A DNA stretch of 64,000 nucleotides from Campanula takesimana (GCA_026119855.1 JAOWBW010002226.1:1-64000), one strand, 5' to 3'; positions 42,476 to 55,131 are shown, counted from the first letter of the stretch. Translations and numbers: made by a program. Notes: generated by a model from the letters alone, not told the origin.

Positions 42476-44199
42476 GTCATCGATTAAGTGACTTTTCAAT
42501 TTTTTGGTCTTAGCTAATCACAATAGATTATATAAATAGTTACTACATTAGTTAACCTTTATGTTCTTAGAGATAATAGAAGAAGATATCAAGTTCTTCT
42601 TTTGGTGTCTTCTAATAGGTAATACACTACTATTTATACTACTAGATGAGAACATTGGTAACTCAAGAGTCTAGAATAAATTTAATTCATTATTATCTCA
42701 TAATAATTAATAGTAGTTATTATATATCATTGAATTTTAGAATAAATGCAAAAATCATAACTTACATATATACATCACATTATGAAGAGAAGGTGAACTG
42801 TTATGAGATAAGCACATTATTCATTTTTTATTTTAAAAAAAACATCATGTATAAGGTGGAGCAACTTTTCCTATTCATAGTTTGAAACGGTAACATGTTC
42901 TTTTATTCATTCAAAATTGTAAACGTCAAAATTATAAATGCTTAGTAGATGTTAAATGATATTCATATATTCCCCGTCCCATACTTATCGCTATTTATTC
43001 TCATTTTGGGCGTCCATACTGATTGCTACTTAACCAAAATGTTCACTTTTGTCTCTCCTAGCCACTCACAACAACTATCGACTTGCTTATTTTCTCACTC
43101 CTACTCACTCACAATAGTTACTTTTCCAACATATTTTATTAATCTCCGTGCACTCCTATTTAGTAGCAATAAATATGGAATGGATGGAGTAGTAATTTTT
43201 TAACTGTTACAATGTATACAAGGGGAATGGATCAATAATGTACATGTTCTGTGAATATTACATGATTATATAAGCTAACCTACATCCAAATTAGGTCATC
43301 AACCAAACACGTGAGACCGGCTCTTCCATCTCCTTTCTCCCCCGCCATCGCCAGCACTCTACTACATTATACTACATTATAAATTGTCTACATTTGAAAA
43401 TAATATTGATTTGTAGCATAATATTGATAAATGGTATGCATCTGCTTTCTTTATTTTTGTGTTTTTCATTAATTTTTTTTTGTATCTTTTAATCTGGCCA
43501 GTCATATATATACAGAAAAAAGGATCATGATTGCTTAACTTCTTTCCTTTAGTGCTCCTGCCAAGTGTTTTTTTCTCTACTATGTATGTCTCTCTGAATA
43601 TATAAACTCATGTTTAACCCTATTCTTCAATTTTCATATCAACAATTTGTAGCATAATATTCATAAATACTCTTTTTTTCCCTTTAGCAGGACCTATATG
43701 GCTATACCATAAAAGAAACTTTGCATCTTCGGCTATCCATTGCACTATCATCAATCATTATAGCGAATGAATGTTGCTTAGGATGGTTGGTATCATATCT
43801 ATGAATATTTTTGGTTATGTCTCTTAAGGAGTCATGTACTTTAAAGACTAAACTTGCTTTTTTTTTTTTTTTTTTGAAGATGTCCACGCCAGAAGGAGGC
43901 GAGGAGATAGATTGAACCCTAGCACTCACCGAATGTGAGGCTTGGCTTTACCACTCGAGCCACTCCTTTGGGGACACTAAATTTTCTTTTCATTTTTGGT
44001 TTTTGATTTAAGTTTTACATTTTACTTTGTTGTGAATTTTTGGTCTTTATTTTGATGTAAGATCAACTGATAAATATTTTTTATTTTGGTTTAGATTTTT
44101 TGTTATGATTTATGTAAATTTCAGCAACCAAGAGATTTCTTATATATTTATGATACACTTTTAGCTCTATATATATATTTTTTATTTTCTTTAAGAACC
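42476..44199. other. Left arm of the inverted duplication, no gene
   Basis: This stretch is repeated in reverse complement at about 61980-63665 with very few differences. It contains a decayed MITE-like segment (about 42964-43193) and a SINE. The only open frames here are short, and the same ones appear in the inverted copy because the DNA is copied, so they are not evidence of genes. Confidence 0.7.
43859..43975 (-). mobile_element. tRNA-derived SINE, left copy
   Basis: On the reverse strand it starts GTCCCCAAAGGAGTGGCTC, has box A-like TGGCTCGAGTGGTAAAGC and box B-like GGGTTCAATCT, and ends in a run of A (read here as T). It is flanked by ACTAAA on both sides (TTTAGT duplication). It is the same insertion as the copy at 62197 in the inverted arm. 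Confidence 0.75.
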
Positions 44200-44204
44200 T
44201 ATTG

Positions 44205-44676
44205 TTGGAACAATTTTAATCCCTGAATGCCACACTCACTTTAGAATAGGATTGAGGAAGAGATGAAGCGGAAGCGTTTAAGAACAATACCTGTTGAATC
44301 CATAGATGATGATAGGGAGAAATGAAGATGAAGAACAAGTAGGGTGAATGCTCTTCTAAATGATGAATGTGTTTCCTCTTTTACTTCTTTAACACTTAGT
44401 GAAGATTTATGAAGAGAGTACTAATGAAAAATGGAGTAGTCTTAAGGGTTGATGGAATGCCCTTTATATAGTAGACTTGGTGACATTTCATTTAGGGACC
44501 ACACCCTTTCAAGCTTTATGATAATAAATTACCCTTTTGCCCATCACAATTAGGTAATATATATATCCAGGAATTCTACACATTTTATTATCAACTATAC
44601 TTTATAAATTAATATTATAATCATAACTTTATGAATGGAAGTCTAAACGACTTGTGTTGCAAGCCATGTCCTTACA
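44205..44676 (-). repeat. 3' LTR of the reverse-strand Copia element
   Basis: 472 bp, nearly identical to 49691-50166; only a few substitutions and short indels are visible. On the reverse strand it carries TATATAAAGG (44462-44471), the GGATTCAACAGGTATTG phrase and the TTCCAACA end. It is preceded on that strand by the purine tract CCCAAGTGGGAGAT. Confidence 0.9.
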
Positions 44677-47600
44677 ATCTCCCACTTGGGTTGCAAAACA
44701 AAGTCCTTCCTTTAAATTATGAACATAACACAAATGACAACCCTTACGTGCGCACTTTATTGTCATTTATAACAATCTCGTCCATTAGCCATACAAGTAT
44801 AGGACTAAAGGGGCAGTCGTTGTAATTGATTCGCAACTAAACCCACAATAATCACGTATACAAATCCAACTAAATGACATAGATCAAAAGTATAGATGTG
44901 TAGCATGGAATCATAATGAATATATACATATTCTTCCAACTAGTCCAACTTAACCAAATGAGATCAAAACTTTAAATAATAGAACAACTAATGAAAGAAC
45001 AACACAAACTCCCATTATACTAAATGTTATCAAAAGTGTTACACCCATATGAGCAACATGCTCGTGAAACACTGAAGATGATAACTTTTTCATAAATGGA
45101 TCCTTTAAATAGAGTTTGTTTCTATAAGTTGTATCCCTTTCGTTCATTTTGTACTCTTTTCTTTATAACAAGATAATTAATGTCTAAATCCATAAACTCT
45201 TGTTAGAGTACAGAACTGCTACCTGATAGTCATTTCTTAATTGGTCTTTCGACACTTGTTTTGACAAATTACAGTCCATTAAAACATATGCAGCCATATA
45301 TTTAACTAATGTCGGAATACCTAATGATCTCAAGATGATCCGACTTTAAAACATAGGCATGTAGTTCTTTAGTGTTTTTGTAAATACTTCTATCATTCTT
45401 TTGGCTGCTACTTAATGTTCTTTCCGGATTGCTTTGGTATTGACAAAGCATCCCAACGATAAATGTAAGATTTACGTATACATTAAGCTTCCTACTGCTG
45501 ATGTAAAGAGGGAATTTTCCATATACTTTGGATTCAAAATTTTACCTTTAGGACACTGTTTGAGACTAAGAATGTCTCCTTTAAATTAGGGGTGTCATGT
45601 GGTTTACAGTTTTGCATGCTAAACCTTTTGTAATACCTTTCCATATGGCCTTTTGTGATAATCCTAAAACATCTCGTGAGTGATCACGGTGAATTTGGAT
45701 TCTTAATATAAAGATGCCTTACCAAGATCTTTCATTTCAAACAAGAAATTTCTTAGTTTCCTTAATAAGGTTTATATCATTACTAGCAAGCAAAATATCA
45801 TCCACATATAAGACCAAAATTATAAATTTACTCCCACTGAACTTATGGTATACTTAATATTTACCAAGATTCATTTCAAAACAAATGAAAGAATGACTTG
45901 GTTAAATTCTAAATACCATTAATGAGAATTTTTACTTAAGTTCATAAATGAATTTCTCCATATAGATAGTTTCCTTAATGTCTCCATTAAGAAAAGTTTT
46001 CTCTAATATCCATTTAATGAAGCTTAAGATCAAAGGTGCTATTAGTGCCATAATGATCCTAAGGAGTTTTTAGAAGATACCGGAAAAGTGTTTCTTTCTT
46101 TATAATCAATACCTTTCTTATGAGTTAAAATCTTTAGCAACTGGATGGGCTTCATATCTTTCAACATTACTTTGTGAATCCTTTTAGGTCTTAGAGACCC
46201 ATTTATAGGTTTCACATCCTTATGTAATGAAATAAGATCCCAAACGTTGTTATTTTTTAAAAGATTGTAACTCTTTATTAATGGCATTAATCTTCTTATG
46301 AGAATTAGGACTATTGATGGTTTTATGGAAGATAAATAGATTATCTCCCACTATACCAAAGTGTCCTTTATTCTCGACAAGATACACTTAATGAATATCC
46401 GGAATTGCATTCCTTCTTACTCTATTTGATCTCTATAAGGGCACCGGTTCTTACTAATTTTGAGGTTGTTGAATTTCCTTCTTATGATCAACATTTCCAT
46501 GTTGTTCAATATTTATAGGGAAATCATATTTATTTTGAATTGTATGTTCTTCTTGAATGTCAAGTACAAAACTTGATATCCAATTAGAACTATAGGAAGT
46601 GGTATATAAATGGATTCCATATAAATGAATTCCTCTTCCTTTTCAAATTCAAAATATTACTCCAAATTCTCCCACTAAATTCAACATCCTTAAAAGAACC
46701 TAGCATTTCTCGTTTTTTCAAAACGTTCTAACTTTCGGGTTGTAAAATTTATATATCCCCTAGTTTTCTCGGCTTACCCCATGAATAACTACTAATAATC
46801 TTACATCTAACTTGCCCTTAGTAGACTTATAAAGTCTATCCATATGCTAGACAACCCCATAAATGAATATGGTTTAAGGATGAATAAGGAACGCATCCTT
46901 AAATCATTAAGGGTTTATATTAGTAGCCTTAGAGGGAGCTTTAATGAGAATAAAGGTTGCGGTTTTAGCGTATCGCCCATAATGAGTGAGGTAAGAGAAG
47001 TATAAAACATACTTATTACCATATCTTTAAGGATTTCAATATGTCTCTATTACAATATTCATGCTAGATGTACCCGGCTCAATGTAGAGAGAGATAATCC
47101 CACACTCTTTCAAAATAGCGAGTAAAATGGACCTAGACGTTGTTCCTTTTAACAATCATTCCAAAGATGTATACACCATCATGAATGACCCTAATGTTCT
47201 TAATAGTCTTCAAACTTGATTTCCAACTTTGTCTTTATAAGACTTTTACAACGTCCAAACTCAATATTTTATGAAACAAATAAATGTATTCAAACTAAGA
47301 GTTTAGTCATTTTGAACATAATAACTATTGTTGACCTTTTCCATGAAGGAATAATTAATGGCCTACAAATATCCGAATGCATTAGTTCATTGAGACACTT
47401 GATGCTCTCGAGAATACTACAATGTTTGTAAATTTACTTTAAGGCATTTAATGCAAAAGTATTTTCCAAATTATCAAGTTTGTTTAAGATATCCTTTAAC
47501 ATAAGCTTATCAGTTTCCTTTCGAAAATATGACCCAAACGCTTATGCCTTTATAAAATATAAACTTTACTTGATAACTTTTGCTTTTACCACTTTGGTGT

Positions 47601-47994
47601 CATTATTTATGGAATTTATATATTGTGTAAATAATGTCAAGTAATTAAAGATTATCTGACTATGTACTAGTACCATCAACCTTGGAATAAAATAAAATCA
47701 CATTTATTAAAATGAACAAAACAACCTTCTTTATTCAAAATTGTGATATATATCAAATTCCGTCCAAATGACGATACATTAAATGTAGTATTTATACAAA
47801 TAATACTAAGTACTTTTAACAATATCCTATAAGATTCCGATGACTTTTCCTTCAACCAGATCCCAGCTTCCATATAGATGATTCTTCATCTTCTCCAGGA
47901 TTTCGGTATTTCAGGCAACCCTACATAGACATTCATTATGTGAGTTGTTGTAACAGAATTCAACCACTATGTATATGTAGTAAATGAAACCAAA
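44677..47994 (-). pseudogene. pol remnants of the reverse-strand Copia element
   Basis: Many short frames on the reverse strand match the sibling element's pol in order: protease region (NLIYITILNKEGC, about 47740-47780), RT start (NNNVWDLISLHKDVKP, then KKGIDYKE, 46042-46287), and the last residues FHEHVAHMGVT (about 45030-45070). Numerous indels and stops leave no working enzyme. Confidence 0.7.
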
Positions 47995-48483
47995 TTAGCT
48001 TTTATCACAAACAATACCAAATGACATACCTTTCTTAGCACGCCAAGCGTGATACTTAGGGCAGTCGTACTTCATGTGAGTGAGGTCCTTGCAAAAGAAG
48101 CATTCTTCATGATCATTAGATGATCCCTTACGCTTCTTATTTCTTGCAACCGCAAGTTCCTTCCCTCTTCTTTTTGTCCCATGAGAAGAGGTAGATGCCA
48201 AACATCCCTCAATCATATCAAAGAATGTTTTAGCATCAACGTCCTTGGAGACACCGTCCAAAATGGTCTCCGGGACAACGATATTCATGATCATTAGGCT
48301 CACACGGTTGGAGCATTTCCACTTCTCCTCATTTAAGCAATCTTCTTGAGTGCTTTCACTAGAGAGAGGAAGAGGAAACGGTTCCCTTAATGCGTGATCT
48401 ATGTCCATATAGCCTAAGATCATCATCAATTTATTTTTCCAAGTTTTAAAATTAGTTCCGTTTAGCATCGGAATTGTACTCAT
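47995..48483 (-). pseudogene. gag: Deleted gag of the reverse-strand Copia element
   Basis: A frame of 162 codons starts MSTIPMLNGTNFKTWKNKL, as in the sibling at 55924. After DVDAKTFFDMIEGC it jumps to ASTSSHGTKRRGKE and the CCHC knuckle (CFFCKDLTHMKYDC). The sibling has some 125 more residues in between, so an internal in-frame deletion removed most of the capsid domain while keeping the frame open. Confidence 0.8.
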
Positions 48484-49057
48484 AGCAGTGATTACGGACG
48501 AAGCAATAAGTAAACCTGTTGGGTTTTGAGAACAAAAAGGAATGAAAACAAAAACATGAATAAGAAACTACAAATGAAAAAATGATTAATTATATCAACG
48601 AAATCCATCAATAAGATAATCAACATGACATCAAAACTAATCTTTGGATTGCGAGTTGACTCATAAATGATTGCCTTAGGTAACAAGTAATTTGAACTTA
48701 TATTTTAATAAATACTTAATCTTCCTTTGGGCCGACATAAGTACCTAAGAAAATATCCTAATGTTCATTTTATTTGTTACCACATGAATGCCTAAGTTTA
48801 GTCAAATGTCAAGATCTTCTTTGGAAAATTCAAGTCATTCACATATTAACTTAAACATTCAACACTTTAAAATTTAAGGGTTTAAATAACGTAAATCACT
48901 TAGGCGACAATATTATTTAAACAATGAATAAAATTGTCAAAGCATATAATTAATCAGGGCTTTAAGGTTTGAAAAATGAATGTTTTTGTTCAAGAGTAAA
49001 CAACAAAATAGTACAGAAACTTTATTTGCAGAACTTGTGTTGCTTTCGACATACTTA

Positions 49058-49285
49058 GCACGACCGTGCCAAACAAAGGGCACGACCGTGCCAAAATATG
49101 GGGAAAAAAAACATGTTTTCACGGTGCATATGGCACGACCGTGCCAAATAATAGACACGACCGTGCCAAACGAAACGGTCCGACCGGTTTAAACAACACA
49201 CCCGTCCGGACCAGCACCACTGTACACACCGGTTCAAGGTAATAGAGGCGCACGGCCGTGCCAAACAAAGAGCACGACCGTGCCA
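49058..49285 (-). repeat. Leader palindrome repeats (CACGACCGTGCC)
   Basis: Six copies of a GGCACG-AC-CGTGCC-type palindrome lie between the PBS and gag, at about 49058, 49079, 49132, 49154, 49250 and 49271. Other fold-back words (ACGGTCCGACCGGTTT) lie between them. The sibling element has a different palindrome in the corresponding leader (55147-55204). Confidence 0.8.
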
Positions 49286-49690
49286 TATAATCCGCACTTC
49301 TGAATTTTTATCTAAATTTTCCTCAAAATCAAAGAATTGCAAGTAGATCCCCATGGTATGTCCTTAAAACATAAAACCATGTTATTTAGGGATAATCTTG
49401 CCTTAAAATTAATGGAATCAAGTGAGTAGATCCACATGGTATGCACGAAAACATAAAACCATGTTATGAAGGGATAGTCACACTTGAACCATTTAGTTTT
49501 AATGAAAAAACTTTCAAACCTTTTCTGAATTTAGATGATGATTATCAGTGTTCTATGAACGAATTAGAGTCCCTAATCAACATCAAATAACCTTAACGAT
49601 TCAACAGAAAAAAGAATCAATGTAAAGCGTTTTAAGGCTTTCTTTAAAGAACTCAATCTCAAACAAAATGAGCGGGGCTCTGATACCAAT

Positions 49691-50166
49691 TGTTGGAACA
49701 ATTTTAATCCCTGAATGCCACACTCACTTTAGAATAGGATTGAGGAAGAGATGAAGCGGAAGCGTTTAAGAACAATACCTGTTGAATCCATAGATGATGA
49801 TTGGGAGAAATGAAGATGAAGAACAAGTAGGGTGAATGCTCTTCTAAATGATGAATGTCTTTCCTCTTTTACTTCTTTAACACTTAATGAAGATTTATGG
49901 AGAGAGTACTAATGAAAAATGGAGTAGTCTTAAGGGTTGATGGAATGCCCTTTATATAGTAGACTTGGTGACATTTCATTTAGGGACCACACCCTTTCAA
50001 GCTTTATGATAATAAATTACCCTTTTGCCCATCACAATTAGGTAATATATATATATCCAGGAATTCTACACATTTTATTATCAACTATACTTTATAAATT
50101 AATATTATAATCATAACTTTATGAATGGAAGTCTAAACGACTTGTGTAGCAAGCCATGTCCTTACA
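49691..50166 (-). repeat. 5' LTR of the reverse-strand Copia element
   Basis: 476 bp. On the reverse strand it begins TGTAAGGACATGGC and ends TTCCAACA, two bases before the PBS. Its start differs from the sibling's TGTTAGATC, but the rest follows the family. Confidence 0.9.
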
Positions 50167-50832
50167 CCTATATGTTCGTTTATTGCATATTGAAAGAGCC
50201 AATGAAATATTAACCAACCAAGAGATTTCCTATAGTAGTACAACATCACACAATTTCTTACTGGATTCAAAGAGAGCAAATTCAGAAAAGACATTCAAAC
50301 TTACAAAAGTGTAAACTTGCAACATTTTTATTATAGGCACAAAATTGCAAAGCATAAATCTATTTCAAACTCAAGCACTCACGCTATATAATGAATAATT
50401 CGAGATGCTTATTACAGTGATGTTAAAACAAAAAAAGCTGCACACAAAAGTTCATTCAAGAAATGGTAAATGTCTTTTTTAGTGACTCCTTCTATTGTAT
50501 TGGAAGATGGAGTAGTTAATTTACCAATCCAAGCATTGTAAAAGGATATTTTAGGTAATTTGCAAAGAAACTTAAAAATAAAAAACATTTGATGATATTT
50601 TAACTTAGCGCAATAGTGATTCGTTAATCACTTGGTTAATCACTTATTAAAATGCTTTGTGGTAATTTACTTATTTCGAAATTTCAAGTAGAGTAAGATT
50701 GTAAATTTCTTTCCTTAAGAAAGAAAAAGATCACAAATTCCTTCCTTATCTTTTATAATAAATTGTGCTCCTGCTTCAAATCTATGCCCAGTTCTTTATA
50801 TATTTCCGTGCGTAGCACGGGTTAAGTACTAG

Positions 50833-51396
50833 TGTAGGATGAAAGAGATGTGAGAAACATTAAAATCATTTGAAAAAGATTTGATGGGAAAATGAGATTT
50901 TCATTACCCGCTAAAATTTCATTTAAGGCTTTCTTTAAAGAGGTGGTCTCCCATGAGAACAAGGGGATCCGTCTCATGTATGAGACGGGTCGACCCATGA
51001 CCCATGGAGCATGACCCGCCACGTGGCAGCCTCCCATAGGTCCAATTTTTTTAATTTTTTTTTTTATTTTTTTTTTTGAGTTTTTATATTATTTTTTCGG
51101 CTTTTCCGTTGTTTACCAAAAGTAATAGTTACCATAACTTAATGTAATGACTGTATACATATAAAGTAACATTGTTCATAAGTAAACGTAACACCTGTTT
51201 TACAAAAACAAAAGCTTGTTTTACCCATTTTTTCAAATGTAATACTAACTATAATTACATGTAACCCAAATAATATCTAAATGTAATTATCATTTATACT
51301 GAAATGTAATAATGTTTTTGCAAAAATGTAAAATATTGTGTATTTTGATTTAATTTTTTGAAAGAAAGTAACATTTGAAAAGTAACAACTCATATA
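50833..51396. other. Gene-free sequence beside the Helitron end
   Basis: No gene. At 50965-51045 there is a fold-back phrase (CCGTCTCATG, ATGAGACGGG) and GCCACGTGGCAG, a motif often found near Helitron left ends, so the start of the next Helitron may be here. The remainder is AT-rich with many TGTAAC/GTAACA words. Confidence 0.4.
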
Positions 51397-51615
51397 CTCC
51401 CTCCGTCCCACCTTAGTGTGAAACCCCAAAATAGCAAAGAATCTTTACTTTTCATCCCACTCATTCTCTCTCTTACTTTACTTTTACACTCACAACACCA
51501 ATCAACTTACTATTCTTCCCACTCATTCTCTCTCTTATTTAATTTTCCATACTCACATACACCTCCCTCCATTATGCCAAAATTTTTGGTTCACACTAAG
51601 GTGGGACGGAGGGAG
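51397..51615. mobile_element. Stowaway-type MITE
   Basis: CTCCCTCCGTCCCACCTTAG at the left and CTAAGGTGGGACGGAGGGAG at the right form perfect inverted ends flanked by TA. Confidence 0.9.
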
Positions 51616-51869
51616 TATATGAATGTAATTGTTTGTACAAGGAAATGTAACACTTTAATAAAAGAAATTATAACATATTTCTATAGATAATGTAATACTT
51701 TTACATGTAACACTAATCAAGTGTTTTTAGCTCTAAAAATGTAAATGATTGAATTATTACTTTTTCTATACATATGTGTTACAATTATGTATAAACATTA
51801 TTACATATAAGTAACACGTTCGTCACATTTTAGTTGTAATAAGTATTACTTTTGGCAAACGAAGAAAAC

Positions 51870-52880
51870 ATAGAAAAAAGGGTAACTATAATAGTTAACT
51901 ATTATAGTAACTATTACTATTATTAGTTATAGTTAACTATAATAGTTAACCATTATAGTTAACTATTACTCTTATTAGTAATAGTTACTATTATAGTTAA
52001 CTATTACTATTAATAGTATTAGTTAACAATATTAGTTACAATACAAGTTAAATATTACTATTAATAGTATTAGTTAACTATAAAAGTTACTATTATAGTT
52101 AACTATATTAGTTAAATATTACTATTAATAGTATTAGTTACTACTATACTCCCTCCGTCCCAGCTCACTTGAGACTTTTTGACCAAAATTGGTCAACTTA
52201 AGGTCGGTTTGACCAACACTTTATAGAAATATTTATGATCTGAATAAAAATTTAAAAAATGTAAAATGATCACCATTAAAAATCCTCTCAATAACAATTT
52301 TTTGAATTTTTTTTGGAACATAAATATTTCTATAAAGTGTTGGTCAAACCGACCTTAAGTTGACCAATTTTGGTCGAAAAGTCTCAAGTGAGCTGGGACG
52401 GAGGGAGTATTAGTTAACTATTACTATTAATAGTATTAGTTAACTATAATAGTTATTATATAGCTAATTATTACTATTAATAGTATTAGTTAACCATAAT
52501 AGTTACTTTATAAGTTATTTTTTACTATTAATAATACTGGTTAACTATAATAGGCTACATACATTAACTATTACTATTATTAGTATTAGTTGATTGTAGT
52601 AGTTATTATATAAGTTAGATTATTAATTTTTAATATTAATTAATCATAATAGTTACTATATCAATTAACTATTACTATTAATAATATTATTTTATTATAA
52701 TAATTATATTAATAATTATTATTATATAGACTAATCATTGCTATTAATATATATATATTAACTATTACTATCAATGGTATTAATTAATTATAATAGTTAT
52801 TATAATAATAGTAATCATATAGATTAATTTTTATTATTAATAGTATTAGTTAAAATGATGATTACTATATTAGTTAACTA
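51870..52880. repeat. AT-rich TTAACTATTACTATTAATAG array, interrupted by a Stowaway
   Basis: The same repeat family as at 40080-42475 occurs here in less regular form, on both sides of the MITE at 52149-52407. Directly after it is a Helitron-like 3' end, so this repeat appears to belong to the Helitron family. Confidence 0.8.
52149..52407. mobile_element. Stowaway-type MITE with very long inverted repeats
   Basis: The ends are CTCCCTCCGTCCCAGCTCAC and GTGAGCTGGGACGGAGGGAG, flanked by TA. The arms stay complementary for roughly 90 bp (for example CTTAAGGTCGGTTTGACCAA against its complement). The near-perfect arms suggest recent activity. Confidence 0.9.
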
Positions 52881-52905
52881 TAGTTAAAAGACATAGCATT
52901 GGTTT

Positions 52906-52932
52906 CCGTGCAGAGCACGGGTTACCCGCTAG
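52906..52932 (+). other. Second Helitron 3' terminus
   Basis: The hairpin CCGTGC-AGA-GCACGG (52906-52920) is followed by GTTACCCG and CTAG (52929-52932), then T. The matching left end was not identified. Confidence 0.6.
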
Positions 52933-53679
52933 TATACAAATATAAAGAGAAATAAAGACCAAAGAGTTAAATGATTGGTAATAATTATCGCAAAGGATTG
53001 ATGATGGCACGTATTAATTGTCATACCACCTTATCGTATCGTATTAAGAGGATTTGGTACGATATACTATTAGGATTAAATGAATATACTCTTTCCGTCC
53101 CAAAATATCTTTTCATTTGTCATGTTTCATTATTCTAAAAAGTTCTTCTCATTTCTACAGTTTAGGCTTTAAAAGTGCACAACCAATATATGGCTAGTGA
53201 AACAAGTGTTCATATCCTTAAAAAGTTTGAATAGTCAAACTTGAAGATCATTTTTGGACGGAGGGAGAGTATATTTTTTCTTGACAATTTTGTTTGTGAA
53301 CTGTCCAAAATAAAAAATTGTTTGCAAATGAATCCACATTAAAAAAAAAAAAAAAAAAAAAAAAAACACTTTAATCAATTTAGCGAAAATTGCAATCTCT
53401 GGAAAGTTTTGATTCCAAAAAAAGAATAACAAAAATGTCAAATTTGAGGTATCCTTTATTTAATTTCAAATCTTATTTGTAGTAAATGTTTAATATAAGT
53501 ATATGCATCGAAGTGGAGCTTGAAATATATGTTTAATATACTTGAGAGACTGGTTAATTATTAATGTTAAATTGAGCTCTTGATGGCTTACTTGTGGCTT
53601 TGTGAATCTTTTAAAGAATAATAAGTGGAATATATTGTTGTTCCTGTATTTTGTTCTGATCGATGATAAACTTGTGCAG
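52933..53679. other. Intergenic or intron sequence
   Basis: It contains a degenerate MITE at about 53089-53269 (CTCTTTCCGTCCC to GGACGGAGGGAGAG) and an A-run of about 25 at 53341-53365. No gene is seen before the small exon at 53680. Confidence 0.45.
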
Positions 53680-53710
53680 GTGCTTTTGCGGTAATGAGTC
53701 AGCAACCCAA
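53680..53710 (+). other. Small exon of an unidentified host gene
   Basis: Thirty-one bases lie between an acceptor (CTTGTGCAG) and a donor (GTAAGCC). They read AFAVMSQQP, and the split codon is completed by the exon at 54163. The phase fits exactly. The gene's other exons were not found in the window; this may be a fragment captured by a transposon. Confidence 0.45.
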
Positions 53711-54162
53711 GTAAGCCATCTTCTCATTTCATCTAATACGCTTGACATTTTAACTCGAGAGTTCCTTTTCTAATTGCGAGAGCTGCATTCCAGCATTCTC
53801 ACTGGTGTTTATGTATCAGAGATATGATTATGACACATCAAGAGAATGAAATTATCTACTATAGCCTTTTCTCATCTAATAAAGTCTTTTTTTCCTATCA
53901 TTTTTTTAACTAAAGCCTTTTCCTTGCAGAATCTGTTTTCTCATTTTTTGTTTGGTCCAGAGGATAAATGTCAACATGTGATTTTATTTATTAATGAAGG
54001 TTGAAAAATGAGTTCATTAGATTGAGCTTGTGAAGTGAAGCTAATCCTCCATGAAATTAGTGTAATCGATTTAACTAACTGATGAGGTAGGAGTATAGGA
54101 CTAGACACGAGTCAGAGGTCAATCTCAGCAATATAGTTAGTGCATTCATGTTTGATGTTTAG

Positions 54163-54219
54163 GAAGGCACGCATATTTGAACCTTATAGAATTGCTCCTT
54201 CAGATGTACCAGAAAAGTT
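54163..54219 (+). pseudogene. Host exon interrupted by a Copia element
   Basis: After the acceptor TGATGTTTAG the frame reads KARIFEPYRIAPSDVPEK, then meets the TSD AAGTT and the LTR. Past the element, from 60804, the same frame continues LTTSTDYEIDCNTC to a TGA at 60870-60872, or to an unrecognised splice site before it. I do not recognise the protein. The insertion would destroy the exon. Confidence 0.5.
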
Positions 54220-54709
54220 TGTTAGATCATTGTGGCTTGCAACACAAGTTAATAGGCACCTTCCATAAATAAAATCATGACTATGACATTAATATAAAGA
54301 ATGGTCAAAATAGTCAATGTGTAGAATCCCTGAAATGTTATTTATCTATCTTTGATGGGCAAGATGGTAAATCAACATTGCTTTAGAAATGAATAGGTAT
54401 GGTCCCTATTTGAAGTGTCACCATGTTTACTATTTAAAGGCCTCTCCATCAAGCCTAAAACATACTTGATTCTTACTTTCTCTCATCTAAATTATCTCTT
54501 CATTATTGAAAGAACTTTTGAGAGACTAAGAAACACTTTCATTTAGAAGATCATCTCCCTACATTGTCTTCTACTTTATTCTTATTCTCCCTTCAAGACA
54601 TCAAGATGGATTCAACAGGTATACATTTATTACATGCTTCCGCTTCATCTTTTCCTCATTCTTCTTCTAAATATGAGTTAGGCATCAGGGGATTATAATT
54701 GTTCCAACA
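54220..54709 (+). repeat. 5' LTR of the young Copia element
   Basis: Begins TGTTAGATC and ends TTCCAACA. A TATA-like CTATTTAAAGG is near 54433-54443. The phrase GATGGATTCAACAGGTATAC near 54605 has the look of a splice donor after a short ATG exon, and is also in the solo LTR. Confidence 0.92.
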
Positions 54710-54711
54710 AT

Positions 54712-54729
54712 TGGTATCAGAGCCCGCTC
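54712..54729 (+). other. Primer binding site
   Basis: TGGTATCAGAGCCCGCTC, two bases after the LTR, complementary to tRNA-iMet. Confidence 0.88.
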
Positions 54730-55131
54730 ATTATTTAGTTTGAGTTTGAGTTCTTGTTGTAAGAAAGGCTTCATGCTTTGACTATGATTCATTTTCCCTG
54801 TTGAATCTTAAGGTATTTAATGATTGATTAAGGACTCTAATTCATTAATAGAGTATTGATGATCTTCATCTAAATTAAGTAAATGGTTTGGAAAAGTTTT
54901 GTTATTTAAAAATGGTTCTTGTGAGACTATCCCTTCATAACATGGTTTTATGTCTAAATGCATACCATGTGGATCTACTCACTTGATTCCACTAAATTTT
55001 AAAGCAAGATTATCCTAAATAGCATGGTTTTATGTTTTAAGTACATACCATGTGGATCTACTCGCTTGACCCGTAATTATTGGCATTTTTTTTTAATGCA
55101 AGTAAAAGGTACCAAGATTCTTGGTACAGTT

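Larger units (their letters stand above)
44205..50166 (-). mobile_element. Decayed Ty1/Copia element, reverse strand, inside the Helitron
   Basis: Two LTRs (44205-44676 and 49691-50166), with CCTAT duplicated at 44200-44204 and 50167-50171. The uninterrupted site is visible in the inverted copy near 61972, where the sequence reads straight across. The reverse-strand PBS (TGGTATCAGAGCCCCGCTC) is at 49670-49688. Gag is fused to its zinc knuckle by an internal deletion, and pol survives only as scattered frames. It belongs to the same family as 54220-60803 and the solo LTR at 32132. Confidence 0.9.
39971..50832 (+). mobile_element. Candidate Helitron carrying AT-rich arrays, a SINE and a Copia insertion
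   Basis: The left end is A|TCTATAAATATAAAAGTC followed by GCCACGTGG, a start typical of plant Helitrons. The right end has the hairpin CCGTGC-GTA-GCACGG (50806-50820), nine bases further CTAG (50829-50832), then T, so it lies between A and T without a duplication. Subtracting the Copia element leaves about 4.9 kb. No Rep/helicase was seen, so it is non-autonomous. A second left-end-like block (GCCACGTGGACAAGGAATG at 41708) lies inside, so the true structure may be two overlapping copies. Pairing of the two ends is inferred. Confidence 0.55.

Noticed and set aside
42646..43203. Two open frames of about 80 codons also present at 62937-63495
   Set aside because: Their conservation is explained by the inverted duplication of the whole DNA segment, and one of them lies in a decayed MITE.
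49055..49354. Reverse-strand open frame with repeated WHGRA and LARPC words
   Set aside because: The repetition comes from the CACGACCGTGCC palindromes in an untranslated retrotransposon leader.
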